Positions 46,451 to 57,948 are shown, numbered from the stretch's first letter. The stretch: 64,000 nt of DNA from Sepiola atlantica (GCA_963556195.1 OY744520.1:5216632-5280631), one strand, 5' to 3'. The notes: generated by a model not told the origin, from the letters alone. Numbers and translations are program-made.

Positions 46451-48205
46451 CACATTGTCATTGTTATTTATGAAAAATTGCTGAAGGGACAGTCCACGAT
46501 TCAATTGTGGACCTGACCGAAAATTTGTCGCCACGGGTAGTATACAACTCTATATTCTGTTTTCTACTATCCTATTATCAATACTGGTTGTATATTAGAA
46601 GTTCAGAAGTAACCGAATAAAGGTGAAACTTATTAGAGCAATCCGTAATTCTAATAGTCTTATTTACAAAAATAAATGCTTGTTGATTTTTTTTTTATAT
46701 TCATTAACTTACGAAGAAAACTTTTTATAGTTTTCAAAGTTTACCAAAGATCCAGTACTTATTCTGCAAAAGTACCTTTTGTTAATATGTGTTTGCTATA
46801 TATAAAATTGTGGCTGCTACCGGTGCGAATATGATAATTTTGATTGCCATATAATTTCGGTTTCCTTATAATTTCGGTTTCTTTATCATTTCGGTTGCCT
46901 TATAATGTTGGTTGCCTTATTATTCTGGTTGCCTAGTAATTTCGGTTTCCTTATAATTTCGATTGCCTGATAATTTCGGTGTCGTTATAATTTCGGTTGT
47001 CTGATAATTTCGATTGTCTTATAATTTCCGTTTCATTATAATTTCGATTGCCTAATAATTTCCGTTTCTTGCTAACTTTCTTTATATGTGAAGATTTCTA
47101 AAAAAAATGTAACTTTGTCATATCTATTAGTGAGTATTATAATGTATTTCAACGCAATACTTAAAAAACATTGCACATGATATTTGCACTGCTAACACAG
47201 TATAAATATACAGACCAGTAGTAAGCATATTTTATGCTCAAATTGAACGGGTCGGATTTGACGCGAGTATTTTACGTAAACAAACTCCTACCTTGTTCTT
47301 CACTTTTCTCGATCCTCGCGCATTCGTTGCAGCAACTTGTTTCTGGTGACCTGCTTTGTGTCGACTATATTTTCTTTATATAGACAGACAAAAATATTTT
47401 AGACTAAGCCACATGTTAGGTGGACAATTAGTGGAACACAAACTGTTTAATGACATCGTCGAACTGATCAACTCGCGCAGACAGAAAGAGACCGCGAGAG
47501 CGAGAGGGATTTCCTTAAGACATTTTAGCATCCTCATTGTTCGATTGCTTCTTCTAGACTGTCTGTCGCCTAAAACTAGAAACCCTAACCCTAACCCAAA
47601 CCCGGACCCTAACACTTCCTTTGCTATTTTTACATCACTTTTCTTTCTTTAAATTTACTTCCCTTCAAATAGTTTGAAAATTTCTGCCATTGTTGACTAT
47701 CTGTAACATTTTTTGTCCTTGAGCCTGTTTTTGTTCGCCTGTGCCCGCATTTATCCGTCAACATACTCACCAGTAAAATCATCCGACTGAATACATTACA
47801 ATTCTATGAAATATTTCAACCGATACTTTTCCGAAATTTACTCTAAATTCCTATATTTTACCATTATTTCTGAATCCATTCAATATTATTTTAAATTTCT
47901 ACAAATTTATCTTTTTAATCTGATCAAAAAATCAAATTGGTCACTTGATTAGTTTTTTTTTTTTAATTTACCTTGACAATAAATTTTCAGATCAATGTGA
48001 GATATTAATAGATGTCCAACATAGTTAGAAATGGCATTAATTATTTTGAATTCTTTAATCAAATCGACTTTTTTCTATTCTCTAGTAAATTATTAGTTTA
48101 TCATATTTTAATAGATTCCTCAAATTGTAAACTTTTACCATTTTGTTAGTTTTGTAACGATTCTTTTGCATGCTTTTAAATTTCAATATTACATTTCAAT
48201 TCCGA
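46451..48205. other. Intergenic with a degenerate 17-bp tandem repeat
   Basis: At 46848-47070 about 13 copies of TATAATTTCGGTTGCCT with substitutions. At 47581-47615 a run of CCCTAA-like units resembles metazoan telomere sequence. A plus-strand frame at 47356-47652 is not recognised. Confidence 0.6.
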
Positions 48206-48211
48206 TCGCTA

Positions 48212-48345
48212 GACCCTAACGGTGGCTAAGTTAACGACGCGGACTGGGAGCATGGGTGTGCCGGGTTCGAACACACAAACACTTCCATCAAAACACACCC
48301 CTGAGCTTGTGTCTAATCTTCTGGAGAGGAGGCAAATAAAATCCT
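48212..48345 (+). mobile_element. tRNA-derived SINE
   Basis: TGGCTAAGTTAACGACGCGG (A box, from 48223) and GGGTTCGAACA (B box, 48263-48273) lie at tRNA-like spacing. They are followed by a body (CCTGAGCTTGTGTCTAATCT, GGAGAGGAGGCAAATAAA) whose tail resembles the 3' tail of the U2-headed SINE (GGAGAGGAGTAAAT). That shared tail suggests the two use the same LINE. Confidence 0.65.
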
Positions 48346-48494
48346 ATATATTAGGTCTTATCAATTATAGATAAAAATATATCAAGTACGATGTCTGTAT
48401 GTATATTTGTATGTGTATGTACATCCATACTTTTTGCAGGTGTTAAAATTTTAATATATCGTGTATGGAGTACTGATGTCATATTTGAGCTGGT

Positions 48495-48570
48495 GAATCT
48501 CTGTCTCATTTGAGGGTTCTCGATAAGGTGCAGAAACGTATCTGTAATTTGATTCTTTTTTCTGCACTCT

Positions 48571-48608
<38 letters not shown>

Positions 48609-48903
48609 GACATCATGTTGCTAATCTCAGTCTTTCCTATAAATACTATTATGGCATATGTTCTTCAGAGTTATGTGATCTATTCCCCATATATTTGTTC
48701 AAGCTCGTTCAACTCGTGGGTTTAGTAGTCTCCATCAATTCGCTGTTTTGATACCTCATTGTAATACAGCTTCCTATTCAAGTAGCGTCTTTCCAAGAAC
48801 CGCAGGCTTGTGGAACTCTCTTCCTGCTGACTGTTTTCCTCATACCTATAACATTGGTCTTTTCAAGACTAAGGCCAATAGGCACCTCCTGTATTTGCGA
48901 TAA
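48495..48903 (+). pseudogene. Jockey/CR1-like LINE C-terminal relic split by a (CT)n array
   Basis: VLDKVQKRICNL (48513-48550) matches the LLDKVQKRVTNL block at 15.8 kb. A (CT)n array follows at 48568-48603. Then SSSVFPRTAGLWNSLPADCF and KTKANRHLLYLR, ending in a stop near 48903, match the PRAAGLWNSLPA ... NVNRHLAAQ end of the sister copies. Confidence 0.7.
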
Positions 48904-48959
48904 CTATATTTGTTCTTGTGGCTCCATTCCTTGTCTGGAGCGATTCCCATGAAAATAAA

Positions 48960-50140
48960 AAAAATATGCTCAAAGTGGTTTTGGCGAGGACATCGTCAGT
49001 GATCAGAGTGCAGTTCAAAAAAGGCATGTATTGTACTTGGTTAATTTTACATCCAAGTCACTAAGAAGGGACTTTCTGATTTTAATTTCTTTATTTCTGA
49101 GTTTTCAAAAGTAAACATTATATAATATTTATCAATCTTTTCTAAACAGTCAATCAATCAATCAATTTCACTCCAGACTCGCTCCGTCTAGAAACTTTAA
49201 TTTGAATCTCTCAATGGCGAGTGACATTTACGTGAACCATTACTATAGACGTATTGCGGTTATCCTTTAACTGGGGCAATGCACTTTCTGGTTGTCGTGT
49301 AGAGTGATCTTCTCCGACGTTGTCACGTTCTCTCTGCTGGATTATTCCTTTGTCGATTATCATCACAGGAACTACAATTACCCATAAAGATATAGGGAGT
49401 TTTTTTTATCGAGGTTACACACTTTTATATACGCCGTGTTTTAACGATGCCCATGTATACATTGACAGAGTTACCTCGTGAAGGTTGTGACTCTTTGCCA
49501 CACACGAACGGTCATTCACTATAAACAGACTAACTACAGACCGTAACTACGCAAACGTGCTTTGAGACGCATCACACAGTTATAGGTGTTTGGAGACCAG
49601 TTGAGAGAGCCATGAAAAAGCATCTCAGAAATGTACTACCCCTCTAAATGAATATATTAACCATAAACACTAGCCCAGTCCAATAATACTGAATAGGCGG
49701 TGGCAATGGGAGGAAAAACGTATAATATAAAATATATATGTGTGAAAAATGACAAATGGAAAACAGGTTAAAGTGCAGGAGAAAAACAAAAACAAGATAT
49801 TTGACCGGTTTCGTTCGTGTTGGCGAACGTCTTCAGAAAAAGTTTTCCACCACGGCATTTCATTTTTATGAATTATCGTGTACCTTACCTCATAAAGTAT
49901 AAATGTAAATAATTGAAGCTAAGGTTTTATTTAAATGCGTTTGGAGTTATTTAGAGCATAGCAACACATTTCTAGTTATTTAATGTTGTATCAAGATTAT
50001 TCTCTCTTTGAACAGTATAAAGTGATTGAATTTGGACTAAGTACTTATTTGGATCAATTCGAGCCGTCTATTTATTACTATCGATTTTGAACGATTTAGC
50101 TATTAACTTGTACTTGATGTGTTCTTACATTATTGCCATT
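48960..50140. other. Intergenic with one hammerhead-like motif
   Basis: On the minus strand at 49836-49803: CTGAAGA, extra C, perfect stem GTTCG/CGAAC, GAAACC. It belongs to the same broad motif class but is non-canonical. Nothing else was identified. Confidence 0.45.
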
Positions 50141-50580
50141 GTTTTTATTATTATTATTATTTATTATTTACTCACTAGGAGTTATCACACTGGTCATCGT
50201 CAGTGGTCACCCACTGCCGACAACCTGTGGTATTCCCTGGAGTCTGAGTGACAACAAGTCTCCTCAGGCCTCCAGTATGCTCCACCTCTTTTCGTTCATC
50301 ACCGCTGATGATCTTGCGGTAATCGCAACAGCCACCTACCAACGATTTCTCGCTGATAATGGCCATTGGTCTCCTCTGGGGCCCGAGTGGCAACAAGCCT
50401 TCCCAAGGTCCCAGAGCTGTCCGCGCTCTTCCAGTGGAGGTCTGGTTTTGCGCTTTCCCTCCTCGACCCTCTGTCCATAATTTTCGTGGCGTCAGCCTAT
50501 GCTTGCGCCTCTCTCGTTCGGTTGTATTTTCCCCGGTTCTGTTGTTTTGTGCTTCCATGTGTTTGTTCTCCATTCGTTGC

Positions 50581-53001
50581 TTATGTGGGTTGGTTTCCGC
50601 ATTCGAGGACATTTCTCAGGATTGTAGCTGTTTTGATCATTATTGTCCTTTGTATTGTCTCAGTTATCCCTTTGATTCCTATTTCTCCTAGTCTTTTCTC
50701 CATGTTTTTGGGGACTGTTCCTAGTGCTCCTATGATTATTGGTGTTATACTGACTTTCTTCATGTTCCATATTCCTTTCAATTCTCTGGCAAGTTCAGTA
50801 TATTTGCTTCTCTTTTCCGTCTCTTTGATCTTCACTCTGTGGTCTGCTGGAACGGCAAAGTCCACGATTTTGTAGGATTTTTCTTTCTTGTTGATTATTA
50901 TCATATCCGGTCTCCTTGCTGTTATGGGTTTGTCTGTTTGTACATTCATATCCCATATGATTTTGTGTTTTTCGTTTTCTTTTACAGTTTCTGGTTTGTG
51001 TTTGTACCGTTTTCTTGCATATTCGAAATTCAGTTGTTTGCACATTTCCCGGTGTACTTCTTTCCCCATGCTGTCATGTCTGTTCTTGTATTCCCTTTGT
51101 GCTAGCTTGCTGCATTCACTTATTATATGATTTATCGTTTCGTCTCTTTGTCCACACAATCTGCATTTGCTGTTTTCCTGGGTTTTATTTATCTTTGCTT
51201 TAATAAAGTTTGTCCTAATCGCATTGTTCTGTGCGGCCGTCAGCAGAGATTCCGTTTCTCTGTTCAGGTTTCCTTTTCTTAGCCATGCCCAGCTGTTTTC
51301 ATTGGCTTCATCGCTTGTCAGTCTTATAAAGCGTCCATGTAGTTGTTTTTCTTCCCACTTTTCCTTTCTTGTCTTTTTGTTTCTGGGTTCAGTGCTTCCG
51401 GGGTTGTTTGTTGGGCTGGTGTCTCTTGCTGTGGTGATCAGTCTTTCCGTGTTCTGGGTTACATATTTCTCCAGCTCTTTTTTGGTGTCTTCCACACAGT
51501 CTTCTATACTTACCAGTCCTCTACCTCCTTCATTTCTTTTCACGTAGAGTCTGTCCGTGTCGTCTTTTGGGTGCAGTGCATTGTGCATAGTCATTAGTTT
51601 TCTAGTTCTTTGGTCAAGGTGCCTGAGTTCTTCTTTGGTCCAGCTTATGAATGGTCCAGAGTATCTTATTAGTGATACAGCCCATGTGTTTATCCCTTTT
51701 ACTAGATTTCTGCTATATAGTTTAGTTTCTAAGAGTTTCCTTGTTCTTCGTAGATATTCTTTTCCAATCTTCTCTTTCATTTCTGTATATTTGATTGTGT
51801 CTGCTTCCAGAACTCCCAGGTATTTGTAACTATCTTGTCCTCCTAGCGCCCTCATCTCCTCTTGGTTGGGGAGTTCTATACCTTCTGTCTTTTCCAGTTT
51901 TCCTCTTTTGATCTCTAGCAGTGCACATTTTTCTATTCCAAACTCCATTTGGATATCCTGGCTGAATATCCTGGTTGTGTTTATCAGCTTTTCCAGTTCT
52001 GTTTTGTTTTTTGCCAACAGTTTAAGGTCATCCATGTACATCAGGTGGTTTATTCTTTGTTCTGTATCAGTAAATCTGTATCCGGCATCACACTTTCTGA
52101 GTATGTAGTTGAGTGGCATCATGGCTATTATAAACAGTAGTGGTGATAGAGAGTCTCCTTGAAAAATGCCTCTCTGTATTTTTATCTCAGACAGGTATTG
52201 TCCTCCGGCTGTCAGTTTTAGTCTCCATGTTTCCATTGCTTTCTGGATGAGATTAATAATCCTGTCTGGTATCTTGTATATTTTTAAGCATTCAATTATC
52301 CATGTTTGGGGGATTCTGTCGTAGGCTTTCTTGTAGTCAATCCATGCCATGGTTATGTTCTTTTGTCTGCTCTTCACCTCCTTCAGAGTCTTTTGATCAA
52401 TGTATAGTAGATCATGTGCACCTCTTTGTCCTTTTCGGCATCCTTTTTGTTCCTCGGGGAGCAGTCCACGTTTGTCCAGGGATTGGTAGATTTGTTCTCT
52501 CAGTTGTGCTGTGAGAATTTTCCACATTATTGGTAGACATGTTATCGGTCTGTAGTTGCTGGGGGTCGTTCCCTTTTTGGGGTCTTTTTGTATTAGTGTT
52601 GTTCTTCCTTCCGTCATCCATTCTGGTATGTCTGTTTTGCGGATACATCCGCTCAGTTTCTGCGCTATTCTTTCATGCAGGGTCGTGAATTTTTTAAACC
52701 AGTATGCATGTATTCCATCGTGGCCTGGTGCTCTCCAGTTTGCCATTTTTCTTAGGGTTTTCTTGATCGTTTCTTTGTTGATTTCTGTTTCGGTTCCTTC
52801 TTCGATTTCTTGCAGTTCATCTTTCATGTTTTTCAACCATTGGGCATTCTTGTTGTGCTTTTTTGGTTCTTCCCATATCTTGCTCCAGAATTGTTTTGTT
52901 TCTGTTGGGTTCAGTTGCTCTGTCGTTGTTTTTTCTCCATTTACGTTTTTGTAAAACTGGCTTTCATTGTTTTCAAAGGTCCTGTTCTGTTTGCTCTGTT
53001 C
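50581..53001 (-). CDS. LINE reverse transcriptase with C-terminal CCHC and REL-type endonuclease
   Basis: Open from 53001 to the stop at 50581; the first Met is at 52836 (751 residues, numbered from there). RT blocks: GHDGIHAYWFKKF (38-50), NYRPITCLP (94-102), EEQKGCRKGQRGAHDLLYID (128-147), AWIDYKKAYD (164-173), QRGIFQGDSLSPLLF (221-235) and the catalytic YMDD (267-270). Thumb and linker follow. A CCHC knuckle is at C558, C561, H570 and C575. The restriction-enzyme-like endonuclease has RPD (642-644), D659 in KIVDFAVP, and the KE.EK...KY stretch (671-679). All key residues are present. The enzyme would nick DNA and prime reverse transcription on its own RNA. Confidence 0.92.
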   Translation of the reverse strand, partial: EQSKQNRTFENNESQFYKNVNGEKTTTEQLNPTETKQFWSKIWEEPKKHNKNAQWLKNMKDELQEIEEGTETEINKETIKKTLRKMANWRAPGHDGIHAYWFKKFTTLHERIAQKLSGCIRKTDIPEWMTEGRTTLIQKDPKKGTTPSNYRPITCLPIMWKILTAQLREQIYQSLDKRGLLPEEQKGCRKGQRGAHDLLYIDQKTLKEVKSRQKNITMAWIDYKKAYDRIPQTWIIECLKIYKIPDRIINLIQKAMETWRLKLTAGGQYLSEIKIQRGIFQGDSLSPLLFIIAMMPLNYILRKCDAGYRFTDTEQRINHLMYMDDLKLLAKNKTELEKLINTTRIFSQDIQMEFGIEKCALLEIKRGKLEKTEGIELPNQEEMRALGGQDSYKYLGVLEADTIKYTEMKEKIGKEYLRRTRKLLETKLYSRNLVKGINTWAVSLIRYSGPFISWTKEELRHLDQRTRKLMTMHNALHPKDDTDRLYVKRNEGGRGLVSIEDCVEDTKKELEKYVTQNTERLITTARDTSPTNNPGSTEPRNKKTRKEKWEEKQLHGRFIRLTSDEANENSWAWLRKGNLNRETESLLTAAQNNAIRTNFIKAKINKTQENSKCRLCGQRDETINHIISECSKLAQREYKNRHDSMGKEVHREMCKQLNFEYARKRYKHKPETVKENEKHKIIWDMNVQTDKPITARRPDMIIINKKEKSYKIVDFAVPADHRVKIKETEKRSKYTELARELKGIWNMKKVSITPIIIGALGTVPKNMEKRLGEIGIKGITETIQRTIMIKTATILRNVLECGNQPT

Positions 53002-54075
53002 TTATTTGTACCTGTATCGTCTCAGTCTTCCTTCTATTGCTGCTATCCTTTGTTTTATTTCTTCATGTTTCTCATTTAGTTTTTCCTTGCGTTTCTGATT
53101 TTTGCTTCTTAATTGTTTCATGTCCTCCTTCCTTCTGTTCACGGTTTTAGCTTCTTTCCGAAGTTTGGTGATCTGGGTTTCCAGTCTGATTTCCCATCCA
53201 GGTTTTGTCGGTCCTCTCTTTTGTCCATTCTCTTCGTTTCTTAGTTTCATACTTACCGATTTTGCCCCTGCATATATCAGGTTGTTTAGGTCTGTAATAG
53301 TTTCTGTTGGGATGTGTGTGAGGAGTCTGTTTACTCTTTCTGTTTCTGCTTGTAACTTCTTCGCTACTTCATTCCTGAGAGATGGGAGTTTTGTTTTGTT
53401 TTCTAACATGTATCGTCTTATGTTCTCCACTTCACTTGCTTCTTTTTCATTGAGTTCTATCTCAGCAGGTTCTGTGGTTCCGCAGTTTTCTATCTCCCCT
53501 GGTTCTGTGATTCCGTAGTCTTCAATCTCTTCAGTTTCAGTGTGTACATTTTGTCTGTCCTCTTCCTGTGGTCTCTCCTTTGGTGGTGTTTCTTGCTCCG
53601 TTTCGCCATTAGCCTTCTGTCTGATTTCCGTCAGTTCCATCTCCGAGAACCATCCTCGCTTGAGGATCTGTCTTGCTTGATCTGCTATCCTTTGTTCCGT
53701 TGTATGTGGGTCACTAGCAATGTCCCAGAGATGTTTCATTCGTTTTCGGTAGCCTCTTTCTATAGGGTAGCGGCTTTTATAGTAGCACTCCATCACCAGT
53801 CTGTTCTCTTTCATGGTCCATTTCTTTCTATATCTTTCCAGTTTGCTGTTTTCGCTCTGGTTTACTTGTCTCTGGTCTGTGTCCTTGTCATACCTGGAAT
53901 CAGAGAGGTTACTTACCTGGTTCTTGTCCGTTGTCTTGTTTCTGAAATTAAAGGAGCCAACATTCGCAGGATGCGGACCGGGTCCCCCATGTTGGCCATC
54001 GAGGGAGCACCTGCCCATCATGACACTCAGATCTTTCTTCTGAGTCCCACGGCGTTTATTTGTGTTTATAGACAT
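53002..54075 (-). CDS. LINE N-terminal region with Myb/trihelix-like domain
   Basis: 357 residues from the first Met to a TAA at 53002-53004. Residues about 80-150 (RKKWTMKENRLVMECYYKSR ... GYRKRMKHLW ... RIADQARQILKRGWFS) look like a Myb- or trihelix-type DNA-binding helix bundle, which R2-superclade proteins use for target recognition. An acidic linker follows (EIEDYGITEPGEIENCGTTE), and then a long basic, coiled-coil-like stretch. No canonical zinc finger was seen at the N-terminus. The frame after the TAA is the same as that of the RT region, so the stop is most simply a nonsense mutation within one protein of about 1164 residues. Confidence 0.82.
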   Translation of the reverse strand: MSINTNKRRGTQKKDLSVMMGRCSLDGQHGGPGPHPANVGSFNFRNKTTDKNQVSNLSDSRYDKDTDQRQVNQSENSKLERYRKKWTMKENRLVMECYYKSRYPIERGYRKRMKHLWDIASDPHTTEQRIADQARQILKRGWFSEMELTEIRQKANGETEQETPPKERPQEEDRQNVHTETEEIEDYGITEPGEIENCGTTEPAEIELNEKEASEVENIRRYMLENKTKLPSLRNEVAKKLQAETERVNRLLTHIPTETITDLNNLIYAGAKSVSMKLRNEENGQKRGPTKPGWEIRLETQITKLRKEAKTVNRRKEDMKQLRSKNQKRKEKLNEKHEEIKQRIAAIEGRLRRYRYK

Positions 54076-54199
54076 TTATCATGGTTTAGTGTTTGTGGCA
54101 ACACCAGGCCCAGGCTTAGTTTACCTGTGATCCTGTCACAGGGATAGTGTTTCTCTCATTCATTTTCATGAGGTTCAAGGTGCACTATCACACATACAT

Positions 54200-54377
54200 A
54201 AAGAAACATTTACGAAAAAAAAAAAAAATAAAATAAAAAATAATAATAATTAAAAAATAAATAAATAGATAAATAAAAAATAAATAAATAAATAAATAAT
54301 AATAATGAATAATTGATAAATAAATAAAAATGAATAAATAAATAAAAAAGATAATATTTATATATATATATATATAT
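54200..54377. repeat. (AAAT/AAT)n tract and (TA)n
   Basis: A-rich AAAT and AAT repeats next to the LINE 5' end, then a short (TA)n. Confidence 0.9.
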
Positions 54378-54395
54378 ACATACACACATATACAT

Positions 54396-55969
54396 ATACA
54401 CACCAGGCACGTGCAAAAATGGCCGCCTCTTGTGTTTGAAAGATAAAAGCCTAAACGTAATCTTTAAAAAAAAATTTAAAAAAAAAAAATTAAAAAAACT
54501 GCATATTTACGTGTGAAAAATAAATAAATTATGTAATCACGGCGGCTGAAAACCCCAAAAATGCAGTGAATTTTGAACTTTGGGAAAATTACTTGTAAAA
54601 ATCCCCTGAAAGATAAATATAAGTTTTTGGGAACTATTTCAAAGATAATTATTAAATTAAAGTCATAAGATATTGATTTTAAAAAAAAGAAAAAAAAAAA
54701 AATCCCACATTTTACTAAAAGTTAGGAAAATTATACCCGCAAAAGTCATAAATTAGTAAAATCCGGCGTCACATAATCGGCAAACAACTTTGTTTACCAA
54801 TTGACTATCGCTATGCAAAATATATGGAAGAAAAAAAAAATGTTATAATTTATCATTTTTAACTTTATATATAAAAATGGTTTTGTAATAATTTATAGAA
54901 GTTGAAAAATTATTATCCATTAATTTCTTTATTCTTTTTAACGCTACAAACAAATTTAAGTACCCTTATTTTGTTATAATAAAAAGGGAAATGCTTATTT
55001 AATTAAAATATTTGTGAGTGTACGCAATTAACATCTTATTTTATTTTTAACAAAAGAGGTTCATATTAAACTTGGTATTAGTTTTTAATTATTGATGACA
55101 TCTGTTTACCAATTTTTTTTCTTAGAATTTGAAATAAAACTTTTAAATGTTGAAAATTATTTTTACGTTACGAACTGCGTCAATTTTATCATTTTTTTTT
55201 TTACATGATTTAAAACTTTAGTTACTCGATTTATTCTTAACGTGTCGTAACGATAAATTACATTGATTCTTTTTAAAATAAAGTGTATTTTTTATTTTAA
55301 GTGTGAAAAAGTAAATTAAAGTTAATGACTACACTGACAATTTATACATTGAATAAAAAAAAAAAAAAATAAATAAAAAAATTAAAAAATTGCGCTGATG
55401 ATACACGTTCATGTATGAAAGGGAAAATATATAATTATGTCGCATTTTTTATTTTCCCAGAAATTCTAATCATTAAAATCACATGAAATATTTTTTGCAA
55501 TTATATTATTTTTTTTTTTTTGTGAAAATATTGATTAAACAATAATATCGCTAATTACAAAAATTAATTTTTCTTCGAGTTATACTGATTTTGTTAACAC
55601 GGTATTTGGGGGTCTTTTTCGTAATATACAAAATATATTTTTTTTAAATATGTTTTTTAATTGTTAACCTTACAATGCTTTATTTTTATTAAAAAAAAAA
55701 AATAAAAAATAAAAAAAATTGTATTTTTTATTAATATACAAAATTATAACTTTAGTAAAGGTGTATTTTGTGTTAAAAAAATAATGTTTTCACCAAGATT
55801 TAAAAGCAAAAAAAAACATGGTTTCATTATATTCCGTGATTGTGGATTAATAAATATTAAGAATTTCATAAAATCTGGTTGATTTCCTGAATATTTAAGT
55901 GAAGGAAGAGTCAAAATGTTTTTACATTTTGGGAATCGGCCATTGATTTTGCACGTACCTAATACACAC
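54396..55969. mobile_element. hAT-like non-autonomous DNA transposon with 8-bp duplication
   Basis: ATACACAC at 54396-54403 and again at 55962-55969 bounds a 1558-bp insert. The left end CAGGCACGTGCAAAAATGGC and the complement of the right end TAGGTACGTGCAAAATCAAT GGCC form terminal inverted repeats, with a two-base difference in spacing. 8-bp duplications and CAGG-type ends are typical of hAT elements. The interior is extremely AT-rich with many A and T runs and has no transposase. The flanks are CA-rich, so a chance match of the duplication is possible, but the terminal repeats stand independently. Confidence 0.75.
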
Positions 55970-56003
55970 ATACATACACACATATATAAATAGATACACA
56001 CAT

Positions 56004-56163
56004 ATATATATATATATATATATGTTACCTAGTTACATAGTATAAGTTTTCTAGGATATTCTTAAATAAAAAAATAAAAAAAGATGATAGATTCCCCTCC
56101 TATGTTTGTCTAATAAATTGACGCAAAGTTATCAAACATTCAGTCTATATTGAACAACTTACT

Positions 56164-56247
<84 letters not shown>
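56004..56247. repeat. Two (TA)n microsatellites
   Basis: TA arrays at 56004-56022 and 56167-56247, separated by unremarkable sequence. Confidence 0.95.
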
Positions 56248-56251
<4 letters not shown>

Positions 56252-56517
56252 AACATTTACAAATGTATATCTACCCAAAATACGTCTTCAATTCATACGC
56301 TCGAAACTTGAAATGTTTATCGCCAGCTGAAAAATAACGGTCAATACTGTTCTCTATCTCTAACGTGACAAGCCTCTTTTTGGAGAGAGAGGGGGGGGTT
56401 AATAACGTTCAACTCAAAACGCAAAAAATATTATCTCCCGACCCAGAATTGAAATCTCAGAAGCTTCTTATTAGTTAAAATTAAAATTAACAATAAATAT
56501 AACATTTGTATATCTAC

Positions 56518-56518
<1 letters not shown>

Positions 56519-56583
<65 letters not shown>

Positions 56584-56607
56584 TATTATTATTATTATTA
56601 TTATTAC
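56519..56607. repeat. (ATT)n microsatellite
   Basis: About 29 ATT triplets with one ATTT interruption. Confidence 0.97.
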
Positions 56608-56956
56608 TGTTCTGTAAAAAAATGTCTGAGTGAAATGTTACATTTTGCAACGAATAAATCAAGCATTGAAAAGTAGGCAACTTTTTATATCACAATACAA
56701 TGTATTTCCCTTGAAACAATGAACTATTTATATCATATTCGTTTAAAATTAGCTGCATAACAATGCTCGTAATATTGCTACTTTTAATGAAACGACTAAA
56801 AACAACTCTCGCTTTTTATATAATACTTCAGAACAGCTTCTGTTCCTGATGTTATACAGTGAATTGCTTCCCTTAGTCTTACGAACTATTTATGTATATA
56901 TGTATATATGTGTATATTGAAACAGTAACACAACGCGTATTATTATGGTCGGAAAT

Positions 56957-57115
56957 GATTATGATGATGATGACGACGACGATAATGATGACGACGACGA
57001 TGATGACGATGACGATCATGATGATCATGATGATCATGATGATGACGATCATGATGATCATGATGATCATGACGATCATGATGATGATCATGATGATCAT
57101 GATCATGATGAACTT
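56957..57115. repeat. GAT/GAC triplet array with ATGATCATGATC blocks
   Basis: Imperfect (GATGAC)n passing into (CATGATGAT)n-type units. ATGATCAT is self-complementary, so the right part can form hairpins. Frames on both strands encode simple Met/Ile/Asp/His strings and are not genes. Confidence 0.93.
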
Positions 57116-57948
57116 TCGTAATAATTTTCACAGTTTTATTTCTGAATTTGAGCCAAAAACTCAAGTTATTGATTTTTTAATTAGGAGAGTTAAATGACCA
57201 GAATATTAAATCTTTTGGCTAAAACTTTCGTTTTGGCAAATAACCAAGAAAAATACTTATTAATATTTCAATCGAACTTAATAAAAAGTCCATTTTTTAC
57301 ATTACAGACAAGATATTATCGTGAATTGCAGAACTTGCAATGTTCATTCTTTTGGTTGAATTCACCTAATGATTAGCGTAAAGTTTCAAAACAGTGTTTA
57401 ACAAAAAGCAAGGTGCATGTGTGTCTGGTCTACCGAGTCAAGCTGCTCTCTACTCATATTATCATACGTACCTATTCACTTGCTTCCTTCACTGGGCCAA
57501 AGTTAGGCACCACGTCAGTGGGTAAATTGAACTCCCGCTCTAGAATAATTTTTTTTTAATTTATTTTTCTCTAATAAAAAAAAGACATACACAACACTGT
57601 CACCCTATGATATTATATTGAATATATGTGCACAAAATTAATCTATTACTTAAAAACGGTAACTAATTTTTTTAACTTTCAGTTGTTTGTCTTCATACAA
57701 ATAAAAATGCTTAAATATTCGGTTATTTAAAAGAAACAATTAAAGCACAAGTGGTATTCCATTGCGATCACCATAGAATCATTACAACGACAATCGCTCA
57801 CATTTTTTGTTACATTTTCCGGAAAATGTAATGAATGTACTTTTTGACATTTTTGAACAAAGTATAGTTTTGCCAATTCGGGAATACTTTCTCAGTCCGC
57901 AGAGTTTTCACCGTGCTCACCAGTATTTGTTCCACGTAAATAACCATT
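57116..57948. other. No identifiable feature
   Basis: AT-rich intergenic sequence before the 33-bp minisatellite. Confidence 0.5.

Larger units (their letters stand above)
50150..54160 (-). mobile_element. Nearly intact R2-superclade LINE (R4/Dong-like)
   Basis: A 4-kb minus-strand element: short 5' leader (about 54160-54076), one long reading frame (54075-50581) broken by a single stop, a 3' UTR of about 410 bp, and a (TAA)n tail (50142-50170). The reverse transcriptase lies centrally and the nuclease at the C-terminus, as in R2, R4, Dong and Rex6 elements rather than APE-type LINEs. Dong-type elements are known to sit at TAA repeats, which fits the 3' junction; the 5' junction abuts an (AAAT)n-rich tract that reads in the opposite sense. 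Low decay suggests recent activity. Confidence 0.87.

Noticed and set aside
50175..50612. 145-codon minus frame after the LINE stop
   Set aside because: Lies in the LINE 3' UTR, in a different frame, low-complexity and without any recognised domain.
50839..53518. Many plus-strand frames of 60-200 codons opposite the LINE
   Set aside because: Antisense shadows of the minus-strand LINE protein; compositions are Phe/Ser/Val-rich as expected from antisense.
55396..55430. Hammerhead candidate starting CTGATGA near 55396
   Set aside because: The stem does not begin with a G-C pair after the core, and no helix III or helix I forms; it sits inside the AT-rich hAT-like element, so chance is likely.
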